In this document: in pieces, positions 27,674-36,371 of the stretch
Numbering within the stretch: position 1 is the first letter of the stretch
Layout of the letters: the number at the start of each line of letters is the position of its first letter
DNA from: Tribonema minus
Taxonomy: Eukaryota > Sar > Xanthophyceae > Tribonematales > Tribonemataceae
Length of the DNA: 64,000 bases
Direction of reading: 5' to 3'
Assembly (NCBI GenBank): GCA_017506865.1
Contig: JAFCMP010000021.1
Span: 419,247-483,246 of the forward strand
Notes under the pieces: model-generated
The model's database searches: none
Seen by the model: the letters and a program-made list of their open reading frames with translations, nothing else
Told to the model about the DNA's origin: nothing
Translations under genes and position numbers: made by a program

Positions 27674-28242
27674 CTAGCTTTGCTGGCTCTTCCATGTGTG
27701 CTCCGTTGGCTTCAGGTACCATGTTCGAGCCTTCTTCTTGCTGTAGTAATCGTAAGTGCTGCTGACACCGTCCGTGTATACCAACGGGCAACCGCACGTT
27801 CGGAAACTCTCAATCAAGTCAGCAAGCATGCCCAGGGATGGTGAACACTTGGCGCGGAATTCCAGAATCCCTTGCGTGATCTTGAAGTCCAGCAGGTCCT
27901 GGGCCCAAATTGACGGGGGGGTGGTGGCCCACTGCCACTGGGGATCCAGGGCCATTTCGACGAGCTGTTGCAGATGCGCAGCTGCCTAGAGACGATACGG
28001 TCATCAGCTTCTCGCCCCGGGGCGGTGTTGGCCTTCCACTGTGCTGAACTTGCAGCGGTACCGGGCCATTCAATACCTCCTTCAGTGATTCCCAGCGGCC
28101 TGGCCTCGCCATCGTGAGCCCAGGTGCGGTTGTAGTGGTCAAGCACCTGGAGAAAATCGCACAAAGTCCAGGAATCCTTGTAGACACCAAAGCCAAAATG
28201 AATCGGTCCATAGATGCAGCACATTGTGTCGCGGTTCAACAT
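27674..28242 (-). CDS. Unknown protein, two exons, 162 aa
   Basis: Neither frame alone makes a full protein, but an 80-nt intron (28061-27982; GTACCG to AGGCAG) joins 28242-28062 to 27981-27674 in phase. The first exon has YGPIHFGFGVYKDSW, which faintly recalls the loop before the active-site His of papain-type proteases, but the catalytic Cys and His are not evident, so I do not assign it. The second exon contains MLADLIESFRTCGCPLV. The intron size matches those of PCNA. A simple frameshift is the alternative. Confidence 0.45.
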
Positions 28243-28517
28243 CTTTTTAGACCTGACCGGCTGGTTCAGGTGTGAGCCTGTGGTGTGTGGGACCTGATTG
28301 TACGTAGTCTGGTCACGGGATGAGTGAGAGTGAACGCTTATGAGGACGAGCAAACAATATACCGATATTGGCGCGCTCTCCGAATGCCGGACAAATATAA
28401 TATCAGTGCTGAACCTCGAATATGCCTCGTGGCGCGAGGCACGCACATGGGGAAGATGCACCTGTACCTGCAATCTGTGAAACTGAGCAATGAAAAATAA
28501 TACTTTGCTCATTTAAA

Positions 28518-29039
28518 ATGTGGAGTGAAAAAGAGCTGCGTTGCGCTGCCTGTACAGGCGTCTTGCGTCCGCGACCATGGTGGATACCGCAGTGGATCTG
28601 GAGAATGCAGAGCGACAGTGTCACGCGGGGGCAACTCGTGCCTGGCGACGGCTCTCCATTTCTGCCTGCCGTCGGCGCTAGCGAGGCGTATAGGTCACCG
28701 CTGAGCGCTGCGGCGGCATCTGGCGACAAGCGCGCGTTCGACTCAATGGTCGAAGCGATAGACACCAAATCGCTCTACGCGGGCGACGTTTTGCTCACCA
28801 TGACGGAGCTCGCCATCCGCCCCGACCGGGAGAGGTTCAGCCGCCTCTGGACGACCGTCGGGCCGGAAAACTTCAGCACAAGAGACTTGTTGGCTTTAAA
28901 GGAAAATGCTGACTTTGCTCATGGCAGCGTGCAAGTGTTTAAACGCATCGAGACCGATGCAGTAGACCGAGCCCTCATCGGAGCATGGATTGAAGAGGAG
29001 TGCGAGAGGAGAAATGATGCACCAACTGGTTTGCCATAG
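28518..29039 (+). CDS. Hypothetical protein, 173 aa
   Basis: The frame opens at ATG 28518, about 10 bases after an AT-rich run. The middle has an ankyrin-like helical phrase (RSPLSAAAASGDKRAFDSMVEAI), but complete ankyrin repeats are not visible. The C-terminus is acidic and helical. The minus strand over it is a shadow. No function can be assigned. Confidence 0.45.
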   Translation: MWSEKELRCAACTGVLRPRPWWIPQWIWRMQSDSVTRGQLVPGDGSPFLPAVGASEAYRSPLSAAAASGDKRAFDSMVEAIDTKSLYAGDVLLTMTELAIRPDRERFSRLWTTVGPENFSTRDLLALKENADFAHGSVQVFKRIETDAVDRALIGAWIEEECERRNDAPTGLP

Positions 29040-29309
29040 GACAAACAGTGGCGAAGACGTAGGCGACCAGCTCACCACGCAGATCGCACACGCATGGACC
29101 GCAGTAGCGATACACAGGAGAATGCACTGACGTGTCACTGTCACTACAGCTGCGGCACGTTCGCTTACCTGGGGATGAGGTGCCATTGCCACTGCTGCGC
29201 CACGCACACGCAAGGCTCGTGTCCGTACGCTGTGCAATCAATCGCGCCGTGCATAAACATTCCATGTGCAGCTGCAAACGAAGGACCCCCATGGTGGCGA
29301 TATGTGCAT

Positions 29310-30303
29310 TCACAGCAGTAGTGGGGTTGACCTCACGGCTTTCATCTTGTTGCACTGCTCCTTGTGCTTGGGCCAGTGAGAAGCTTGACACTCCCTGCTA
29401 CAGTGCCTCACTGATCGGCACTGCTTGCAGAACATCAAAGGCGTCTCACCCGCGCCGACCGCATCTGATACGCGCAAAAGCCTGGTGGACACAGTGCAAC
29501 CGGGCCTCGCACAGGCTACTGACATGCGGCGCTCCAGGTCCGCAATGGACTCCGCCGCGCGAGCCCTGAGGCGCGGGCGAGACGATGGCCGCACCCCTTC
29601 ATACACAACATACGGCGCTACAACGCCCTTCGAGTAACTCTCATCCCCGCTGCGATGTATATTTACGATGAGCACCATCTCCCTCTTCGGATCGTACTGC
29701 TCCACCATCTGTATGCCTTCATCATAACCAGTCTGCGCAACGGCTTCTTGAGGGAAGAATATCAACGGCGGCCACTTCTTCTTGTTAATAGCATCGTTCA
29801 GAGAAAGAAAGGACAGGGTAGTCGCGCCCCAATCAGCGCCGTCTCTCGATACCTCCCGGGTGTAACGGGCGACCTCAGCGCCAGCGTCAAGGAGCAGCAT
29901 TGCGATGACATTGTCGATTACATCGTACGCCGACGGCTGCAATGGCAGAAACATGTAGCATGGTACACAGTGAGTTGACACAGACATGCACTGTGTTCAA
30001 TCGAGTTGATCGAGGGGCGTTCTGAGTTCTTACCTGAACCTCGTCCACCACTGCGACCAGCAGCCTGCTCTGGGCCTCTTTGATGAGGCGAATCCACAGC
30101 AGCGATCCCGCCTCCTTAATGCTGTCTGATTTACACAGCAAACATACACCCCGCCCTCCTTCTGGACTCACTGTAAGCACTGTGTGCAGCACCGATAACC
30201 CTCCGTGCCCTACAGCCATGCTGCACACCACCATAGCCACTGTTGTCTCTGGGATCTGCCATACTCCCCCTTCATAGCTGCTCCAAGCCACAGCTGCCTG
30301 CAT
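29310..30303 (-). CDS. MYND zinc-finger protein, two exons
   Basis: Exons 30303-30034 and 29936-29310 join in phase across a 97-nt intron with a consensus donor (CAG|GTAAGA) and acceptor (CCATTGCAG). The protein has 298 residues. The N-terminal part is helical, like the ARM-type repeats that precede MYND fingers in many protist proteins. The C-terminus is a MYND finger: CARPGC, then CKQCRSVRHCSRECQASHWPKHKEQC, with all zinc ligands in place. MYND domains bind proline-rich partners. The domain call is firm; the biological role is unknown. The stretch 29040-29309 shows no gene. Confidence 0.75.
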
Positions 30304-30400
30304 GACGTCCTGTTTCAGCTACCCTACAGCAAGTATGCTGACAGCACACGGTAGTACCTCTGAGCTGCTGCCCGGCTACTACTATGAGTACTAAAATAAT

Positions 30401-30446
30401 GCGGTCTCGTCACCGGTGATGCGGTCTCGTCACCGGTGATGCGGTC
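30401..30446. repeat. 20-bp tandem repeat GCGGTCTCGTCACCGGTGAT
   Basis: Two exact 20-bp copies (30401-30420, 30421-30440) and a partial third. A diverged form of the same 20-bp unit occurs at 41307-41346 and a single copy at about 42323-42342, each in a spacer. Confidence 0.7.
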
Positions 30447-30655
30447 GAGTCTAATTGTTGAAGTTGACTAGTAGTTTTGTTCACAACCGGCAGCAGCAAA
30501 GCAGCAGTAAGCAGCAGCAGCTTTACGGAAAGCAGAAAGCGGTAGCAGAGGAAATAGCAGTAGAAAGCAGAGGCGATAGCAGCAGCAGCAGCAGTTTTAC
30601 CGAAACCGGGCGTTTCGCAATCTTTCTAAAGCAGGAGCTCGCACGGTTCATTACG

Positions 30656-31528
30656 ATGGCGGACGAGAACGACATGGCTGCCATAGCTCAGGAAAGGCAG
30701 GAGGCGGAAGGCTCAGAGCAGGCCAAGAGAGCTAGGCTCAGCACGGACATTATCCCTTTAGTGCTCTCGGCCGCGTCCGGCAACATGTGTTACCTCACTC
30801 TCGGCTCCGTCTGCAGAGAGTGGCGCTCAGCCCTCACAAGCGGGGGCGGTGAACCTCAGAAGACAACAGCAGTGAGGCTGATGTCGGAGTCGCAGGCACT
30901 GAGCGAGTGGGCCGAGGGGCAGGGCTGTTCGGCAAACGCCATCTGCGCTGCGGCCTCCGGAGCAGGGGACCTTGCCGTGCTGGAGTCGCACTGCGCAGCG
31001 GCGGCGGGGGCGGGGTGCGCGCATGTGCTCCACCCGTTGAAGGAGGCCGTCACCGTAGATGCGTGTTGGAGGGCTGCGCTGGGGGGGCAGATGGGCGTCC
31101 TGCGGTGGCTGAGAGCCAGAGGGCGACAGCTGCGCAACCGCTCTCTGCCGCTGTATTTCGCAGAGTGGCCGCTCTGGATTCAGGGGCCCGAGGACTTCAT
31201 CGCAGCTCTGGGAGATCCTGCAAACGACGTCACGACGGCGAGAGAGCTGCTGCTGTGCGCGCTGGAGCATCCGTCAGTCAGCAATGTGCCCGGGGCTGGC
31301 CGAGCGATAGTAGAGGCCATGCACATGTACCGCGATGACGAAGCAGTGCATGAGCTCTGTGTGCAGCGGACCGCAGAGCTGGCGAAGAGTAAACCGGACC
31401 TTCATCTTCCACTGTGTGCTGCGGGCGCGTGGGGTGCGATCGGAGCGGGGATGGTGACTTGTCGGGGTAACGCTGAGGTGAGCATGCCCGCGCACGCGTT
31501 CATCTGCCCTCTGACACTAACACTGTAG
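30656..31528 (+). CDS. Ankyrin-repeat-like / F-box-like protein
   Basis: The start at 30656 (MADENDMAA, good context) is preferred; the frame is open from 30455 but that part is encoded by AGC triplet runs. The N-terminal phrase DIIPLVLSAASGNMCYLTLGSVCREWRSAL resembles an F-box, and the later ACWRAALGGQMGVLRWLRARG is a degenerate ankyrin repeat. F-box plus ankyrin architecture is common in giant-virus and protist proteins. The 290-residue product may be longer if a GAG|GTGAGC donor at 31478 is used. The spacer 31529-32313 shows no other gene, only possible acceptors near 31612 and 31820. Confidence 0.6.
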   Translation: MADENDMAAIAQERQEAEGSEQAKRARLSTDIIPLVLSAASGNMCYLTLGSVCREWRSALTSGGGEPQKTTAVRLMSESQALSEWAEGQGCSANAICAAASGAGDLAVLESHCAAAAGAGCAHVLHPLKEAVTVDACWRAALGGQMGVLRWLRARGRQLRNRSLPLYFAEWPLWIQGPEDFIAALGDPANDVTTARELLLCALEHPSVSNVPGAGRAIVEAMHMYRDDEAVHELCVQRTAELAKSKPDLHLPLCAAGAWGAIGAGMVTCRGNAEVSMPAHAFICPLTLTL

Positions 31529-32313
31529 TTGACACACTGCATAAGACACTTGGTTTCGGCCTCGATGCAGGCATGCAGTTCAGGTTCTGACCTAGAAGCA
31601 TGACTTTTTTCAGGAATCAGGGGCATCTCCAGAGCAAAACAGGAAATCAGGAATTCTCTGGTGTGCTCTCTTCTCTGCGCTTGCATTTGATTTGATTGAA
31701 AGTGGATGAGAGAGGAGTTGGAGGTGATAGAGTGTCAGCGGCAGGCGCTGGTTGCACAGCGGCAGCAGACTTTGGAACCGGTATGTCTGACTACATTGTG
31801 GCATGTGAGGATTTTTTCAGGCAAATGTAGGGGACCCTCCTCCGCGATGCCCCAAACCCATTACCCCCCCAATTCCTGATAAAGACCTATTACTAACACT
31901 CATTCAAGTACATTTTGAACAGATTGGTCGCCATGTACACTACGGCACTGCAGGTACGATGTAAGGGGCCTAATAGGTTTTGGGGTTTTCATGCGCAAGA
32001 TATACACCCACCTTCGTCGTGGAGGCAGCAGTCAAGGGGTTGCAGCTGGGACCCCGGGTACATTTCTGTCTGTGTTTGAAGAAGAATGTGATAACCTCCT
32101 TCTTTTCTGAAAGAACTCCTGGAGCTTTCATATTAGATGAACAAATCTGGACCCTGTTGTGATTTCACAAGATCTCTGTTGCCAGCTAGCCCTTCCTTCA
32201 AGTTGACTCGCGAGGTGGTCACACTGAGAGGTCAATCCTCCTCTTGTCTCGCTGGGTGTGTAGCGTCGCGCTTGCTCTAGACGTCGCTTTGCTGATTCCC
32301 AAAATCGGCATCA

Positions 32314-34032
32314 ATGCAGGGTTCTAGCTCTCACTACTTTCCGATCGATTGCACACTTCTTCACGTGCATCAGGTGCAGCGGGCGGGCTGCTTAGCCCTC
32401 GCATTCCTCGAGCAGCCGTGCACTGCGCAGAAGCCGTGCACTGCGCAGCAGGCGTGCACTGCGCATCAGCCATGCACTGCTCAGCAGGCGGCTCGCACAC
32501 GCGACGCGCTCGTCGACGCGATGGCGTCATACCCGGAGGACGCAATACTGCAGCGAAGGGCAGTCTGTGCCACTAGCCCTCTTCTGCGCAGATGCTGCGC
32601 TCCTGACGGGGAGTCGCTCACCGTCCTGCGCGTGACCGAGGCGGTGTTGAAGTCCGTCGAGGCGGTGTCTGATGATTCCTTCATGCAGAGCGTGGGTATC
32701 TCAGCCATCACGCCAGCCCTAAAGGCGTGCGCAACAGATACCGGACTGCGATCGGCGCTGCAGGTTCGCCTGCGCGAGGCGGTGCTCTCCGGGATGGCGG
32801 CATGCGCTCAGGATGCTAACGTCCAGTTATTCGGCATCAACGCGTTGGAGACACTACTCAAGGCGAGTGTGGAGGACCGGCATCAGCCCTCGCGAGTTCG
32901 CGTATGGGACGCCGTGCTGTCCGGGATGTCGGCCTGTGCTGACGATGCCGGCATCCAGTGCTGCGGCATTGAAGCATTGGAGCCGATCCTCAAGATGAGA
33001 GCCGAGGCTGATTATTTGCCCTGGCGAGTTCGCACGTGCAAAGCTGCTCTAGCAGCGATGACAGGGCACAACACGGGGGCGTGCGTGCTGGGGGCAGGTC
33101 TGCAGCTCATCGCTAAATGCACAGATAGTTTCTGTGAGGCGAGTGGAGACGGGGGGCTGCTGCGAGCGACATGCGCTGCCGCGATAGCGGCCATCACCTC
33201 TCATGCAGGCGACCGGGATCTGCAGCTCTATGGCCTGCAGGTACTGATGATAGTCGCCGCCATTTCCGCAGACTCGCGTGACATGCTCGGTCGGGGGGGA
33301 GGAGGAGCCCTCGTGGTCGCGGCCATGAGACTGCTCGCGGATCTCACTTCAGCGCAGCGATGCGGTCTCCTCTATTTCAAACGTATGGCAATGTCTTCAG
33401 CAGCAGCTAGGTTTTCTCTGCTCAGAGACGGAGCGCCGGCCGCGGTGGTGAGGGCTACGACGGACCACGTCGGCAATGGCGTTCTGCAGCGCTACGGATT
33501 CGATACGCTCATGTCATTCGCGGCGGAGTGTGCAGTGTGCCGCGGCGTGCTGCTGAGGGCAGACGCAGACGAGGCGGTACTCGCAGGTATGACCGCTCAT
33601 GTCCGTGATTCCAGCATTCAGACCTCAGGATTTCGCTTCATGTTCCTGCTAGCGGCTGACGGTGGCGACATGCGCGCAGCGCTTTTGGAGGCCGGTGCTG
33701 CCCGTGTCGTAGTAGCGGGATTGAGCGGGCACGTCAGCAATGCACGCGTTCAGCACTTCGGCCTCGCGCTCATTGTCGCTCTGAGCGAGCCCGATGAAGG
33801 TCGTGATGCCTTACTGACGGCCGGCGCCGCTGAGGCGGAAACGCAGGGGCTGGCCGCGCACGCATCTGACAACGCCGTTCAGCACCATGGCCTCTGTGTC
33901 GTGGACCGACTCATCAAGTGCCCAGAGGGGCTGAAAGCGCTGCGGACGGCTGGAGCCTGCGCAGCTATCGCTGCGGGGTCTGGCGGGCATAGCAGCGTTG
34001 TACGGACGCGGCTGGTCGTATCGCTCCTCTAA
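32314..34032 (+). CDS. ARM/HEAT-like repeat protein, 572 aa
   Basis: After a Cys-rich low-complexity start built from a repeated CTAQQ-type phrase (encoded by GCACTGCGCA repeats), the protein is an array of about 12 helical repeats of about 42 residues, for example EAVLSGMAACAQDANVQLFG and AVVRATTDHVGNGVLQRYG. The recurring N-x-x-V-Q-x-x-G phrase is typical of armadillo-type arrays paired with MYND fingers in protists. Such arrays mediate protein binding. ATG 32521 is an alternative start at the first repeat. A small MYND ORF lies downstream on the other strand. Confidence 0.7.
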   Translation: MQGSSSHYFPIDCTLLHVHQVQRAGCLALAFLEQPCTAQKPCTAQQACTAHQPCTAQQAARTRDALVDAMASYPEDAILQRRAVCATSPLLRRCCAPDGESLTVLRVTEAVLKSVEAVSDDSFMQSVGISAITPALKACATDTGLRSALQVRLREAVLSGMAACAQDANVQLFGINALETLLKASVEDRHQPSRVRVWDAVLSGMSACADDAGIQCCGIEALEPILKMRAEADYLPWRVRTCKAALAAMTGHNTGACVLGAGLQLIAKCTDSFCEASGDGGLLRATCAAAIAAITSHAGDRDLQLYGLQVLMIVAAISADSRDMLGRGGGGALVVAAMRLLADLTSAQRCGLLYFKRMAMSSAAARFSLLRDGAPAAVVRATTDHVGNGVLQRYGFDTLMSFAAECAVCRGVLLRADADEAVLAGMTAHVRDSSIQTSGFRFMFLLAADGGDMRAALLEAGAARVVVAGLSGHVSNARVQHFGLALIVALSEPDEGRDALLTAGAAEAETQGLAAHASDNAVQHHGLCVVDRLIKCPEGLKALRTAGACAAIAAGSGGHSSVVRTRLVVSLL

Positions 34033-34567
34033 TACCGGCTGCGTTCACAGCTCAGCAGACGTCGCATGCGCATCTATCGCGTGCACAGACATCTCCGCGT
34101 CATGTCAACGCCAGGGCCGCCACAGGTCTTAAGCTCGTTCGCCTTCATCCTATCGTGTACACACCAGGCATGTACGTCACGTGATTGCATGCAGAGCAGC
34201 AGCGCATGCCACAGTGACGCCGCAAGTGAATGAAATTGCAGCATTCATTTACATCTATGACTGCCTCAGTGTCTTGTTGATGATTGCCTCCATGCATTTG
34301 CGATAATGCGCTCGACGTAGGCAACCATTGAGGGAGAGTAGATGCATATGCTAGTCGCACCTACTGCAAGCCACCATCGGTTTCCTGACCAGTAACCATT
34401 TGTGAACTCCAGAGGCGTGCATCACGAGAACGTGTGCCACATCGGAACGCTTCAAGAGCATACGTCGAGGACAAGTGTCGTGCTTGCAGGCAATCGCATC
34501 GACACACATGGGGACACCAAGGAGGAGGCAAAGAAGGAAGCTGTGCAAGCAGATCATTGCCATGTCA
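34033..34567. other. Gene-free spacer
   Basis: I see no gene, RNA or repeat that can be supported in this 535-base stretch. The frames present are short and overlap without protein-like features. Confidence 0.5.
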
Positions 34568-34753
34568 TTATAGAGAGATCTGAGCGCATGTCTTCTTGTG
34601 CACTTTACAATCCGACTTCTGGCAGCGCTTGCTACAATATCTGGCCATCCTGCACTTACCACACGCCTTCACTGAAGGTGCGTCACACCCCACATTGCAA
34701 CAAACCCTCAAAGGATCGGGCATCCTCAACTGAAATCTCGTCCCCCCCGTCAT
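34568..34753 (-). CDS. Small MYND zinc-finger protein or exon
   Basis: The 61-residue frame is almost entirely a MYND finger: CCNVGC, CGKCRMARYCSKRCQKSDCKVHKKTC. The ligand spacing is complete. Alone it is short; it may be the last exon of a larger gene or a relic of an ARM-MYND protein such as the one at 29310-30303. Confidence 0.6.
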   Translation of the reverse strand: MTGGTRFQLRMPDPLRVCCNVGCDAPSVKACGKCRMARYCSKRCQKSDCKVHKKTCAQISL

Positions 34754-34858
34754 TACTCTCTCCCAAACGACCCAATGGCGTTAACTTAGGTTGCTGGTAA
34801 CTTAAGGATCTACTAATAAAAAATCAACAGCAAATTATACACACACACTGCAAACACA

Positions 34859-35965
34859 ATGCAAGACCTGTCTAAGCGCCTATTCTCACTTTTGTCTCAT
34901 TCTGACTGCCTATGGCAGAAGAGGATTCGGAAAATCAATACAGCTTCCATATTTGCTTCCCTTTGTGCTGCCTCACTGAACAAGAGAGGTTTACGACATA
35001 AAGCAGATGCTGACAACAGTGACTTTTCTCCCCAGGCGCTGTGCAAGGCGAGGACAAAACTGCCCGAAAACATACTTGCAGCCATGAATACGTCTATACT
35101 AAAGCCCTTTCAGCAAACTGTTCACCGCACCTACGCTGTGGATGGTTCAAAAGTGCATGTCCACCCTTCCTTTGTGAAATAAGGTTTTAAGAGCCGCGCC
35201 AATGATAAACCCGTGTCACGTCCTGCCAAGAGACCACTTGCGATGCTGTCGTCCATGTTAGATGTAGAGACTAGGACTTGCTTTGATGCTATTGTGTCTG
35301 AACATTTCAATGAGCGTAGGTCTGCGCTTCAGCACATGACTAAGGCTAAGGCAGGGGACACAATGATATTCGATAGGGGATACTACTCCTCAAAGATGCT
35401 TGAAAGAGCTAATGAACTCGATGTAAAAGTGGTGTTCAGACTCAAGAGTCTCAGAGATGCTTTCAGGGGAGTCAAACAGTTTTACAACTCATCCGCCACA
35501 ACAGCCTGTACAGTAATAAGGCAACTGGATGGCAACCTTTTGCATGGCAACCTGGTGAAATACTTCATAGACGGCAAGGTGTACGTATGCCTCACAAACT
35601 TTACTGCGACAACGGCAGAGGTGAAACAATTGTATGGCATGCGGTGGAGGGTAGAGACCAGCTTCAGAAGGCTCAAGTCCGACCTTAACCTAGAAACATC
35701 TCACTCTATGACAAGCAAGGCTTTTATTCAGGAAATCCAGGCTCGTATCTTATATGACACCGTGACAGTGCTTTCCCTTGAAAGATACTTAACTGCACAG
35801 TCAAGATGCGTCCAAAGCAGCATACCCAAGTCGTATTCGAAAGCCTTGGATGATTTTCTCAATGTCATTTATCTGATCAAGGTGTGCAGAGAGCTAAAAC
35901 TGAGGACGGCGTCCTTTGTCAAACTGCTGGGGAGATTAATCTACCCCCATATGAGTAGTGGATAA
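34859..35965 (+). pseudogene. IS4-type DDE transposase with one stop
   Basis: Two segments in the same frame (34859-35182 and on to 35965) are separated only by a TAA at 35180. The first contains YAVDGSKVHV, with the first catalytic Asp, and the second FDRGYYS, with the second. YGMRWRVETSFRRLKSDL is the Y-(2)-R-(3)-E-(6)-K signature of IS4-family transposases, including the catalytic Glu. The family includes eukaryotic IS4EU elements. No clear terminal inverted repeats were found by eye. A single stop implies recent inactivation. Codon use is more AT-rich than that of its neighbours, consistent with recent arrival. Confidence 0.8.
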
Positions 35966-36140
35966 TCTCAGATGTCAGAAAGCGTTACATCAAATGTCAC
36001 AAACGAGATGTAGGTTGTAGACTGTGATTAATGTGTTAGAAGGTGCACGATGTGGAAGTTGTCTGAGGTCATCAGTTGTTGCACCAAAGTTGAAGTTCAC
36101 ATTGCAAGACTCGGCATCGTAGCATTGGCATTCTGCACAA

Positions 36141-36250
36141 ATTCGATTCGTCCGGAGATTTGGCATGAATTCGATTCGGCCGGAGATTTGGCTTGAATTC
36201 GATTCAGCCGGAGATTTGGCATGAACTCGATTCGGCCGGAGATTCGGGCA
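36141..36250. repeat. 28-bp tandem repeat, four copies
   Basis: Units start at 36141, 36169, 36197 and 36225, each with CGATTC and CCGGAGATT. They sit about 120 bases before the Fanzor-like gene. The remainder of 35966-36371 shows no gene. Confidence 0.75.
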
Positions 36251-36371
36251 CCACCATTAAAGTATTCAGAGGGTGCAAAAACTAAGATTCAGAGATCCCT
36301 ATCTTCACTACCACTGCCATTCACTATCACGCTCAACGCGCACTGCGCTGTGTTCGACTTCGATGATTTAA

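Noticed and set aside
27674-28242. Papain-type cysteine protease
   Set aside because: One phrase (YGPIHFGFGVYKDSW) recalls the family, but the catalytic Cys, His and Asn are not visible.
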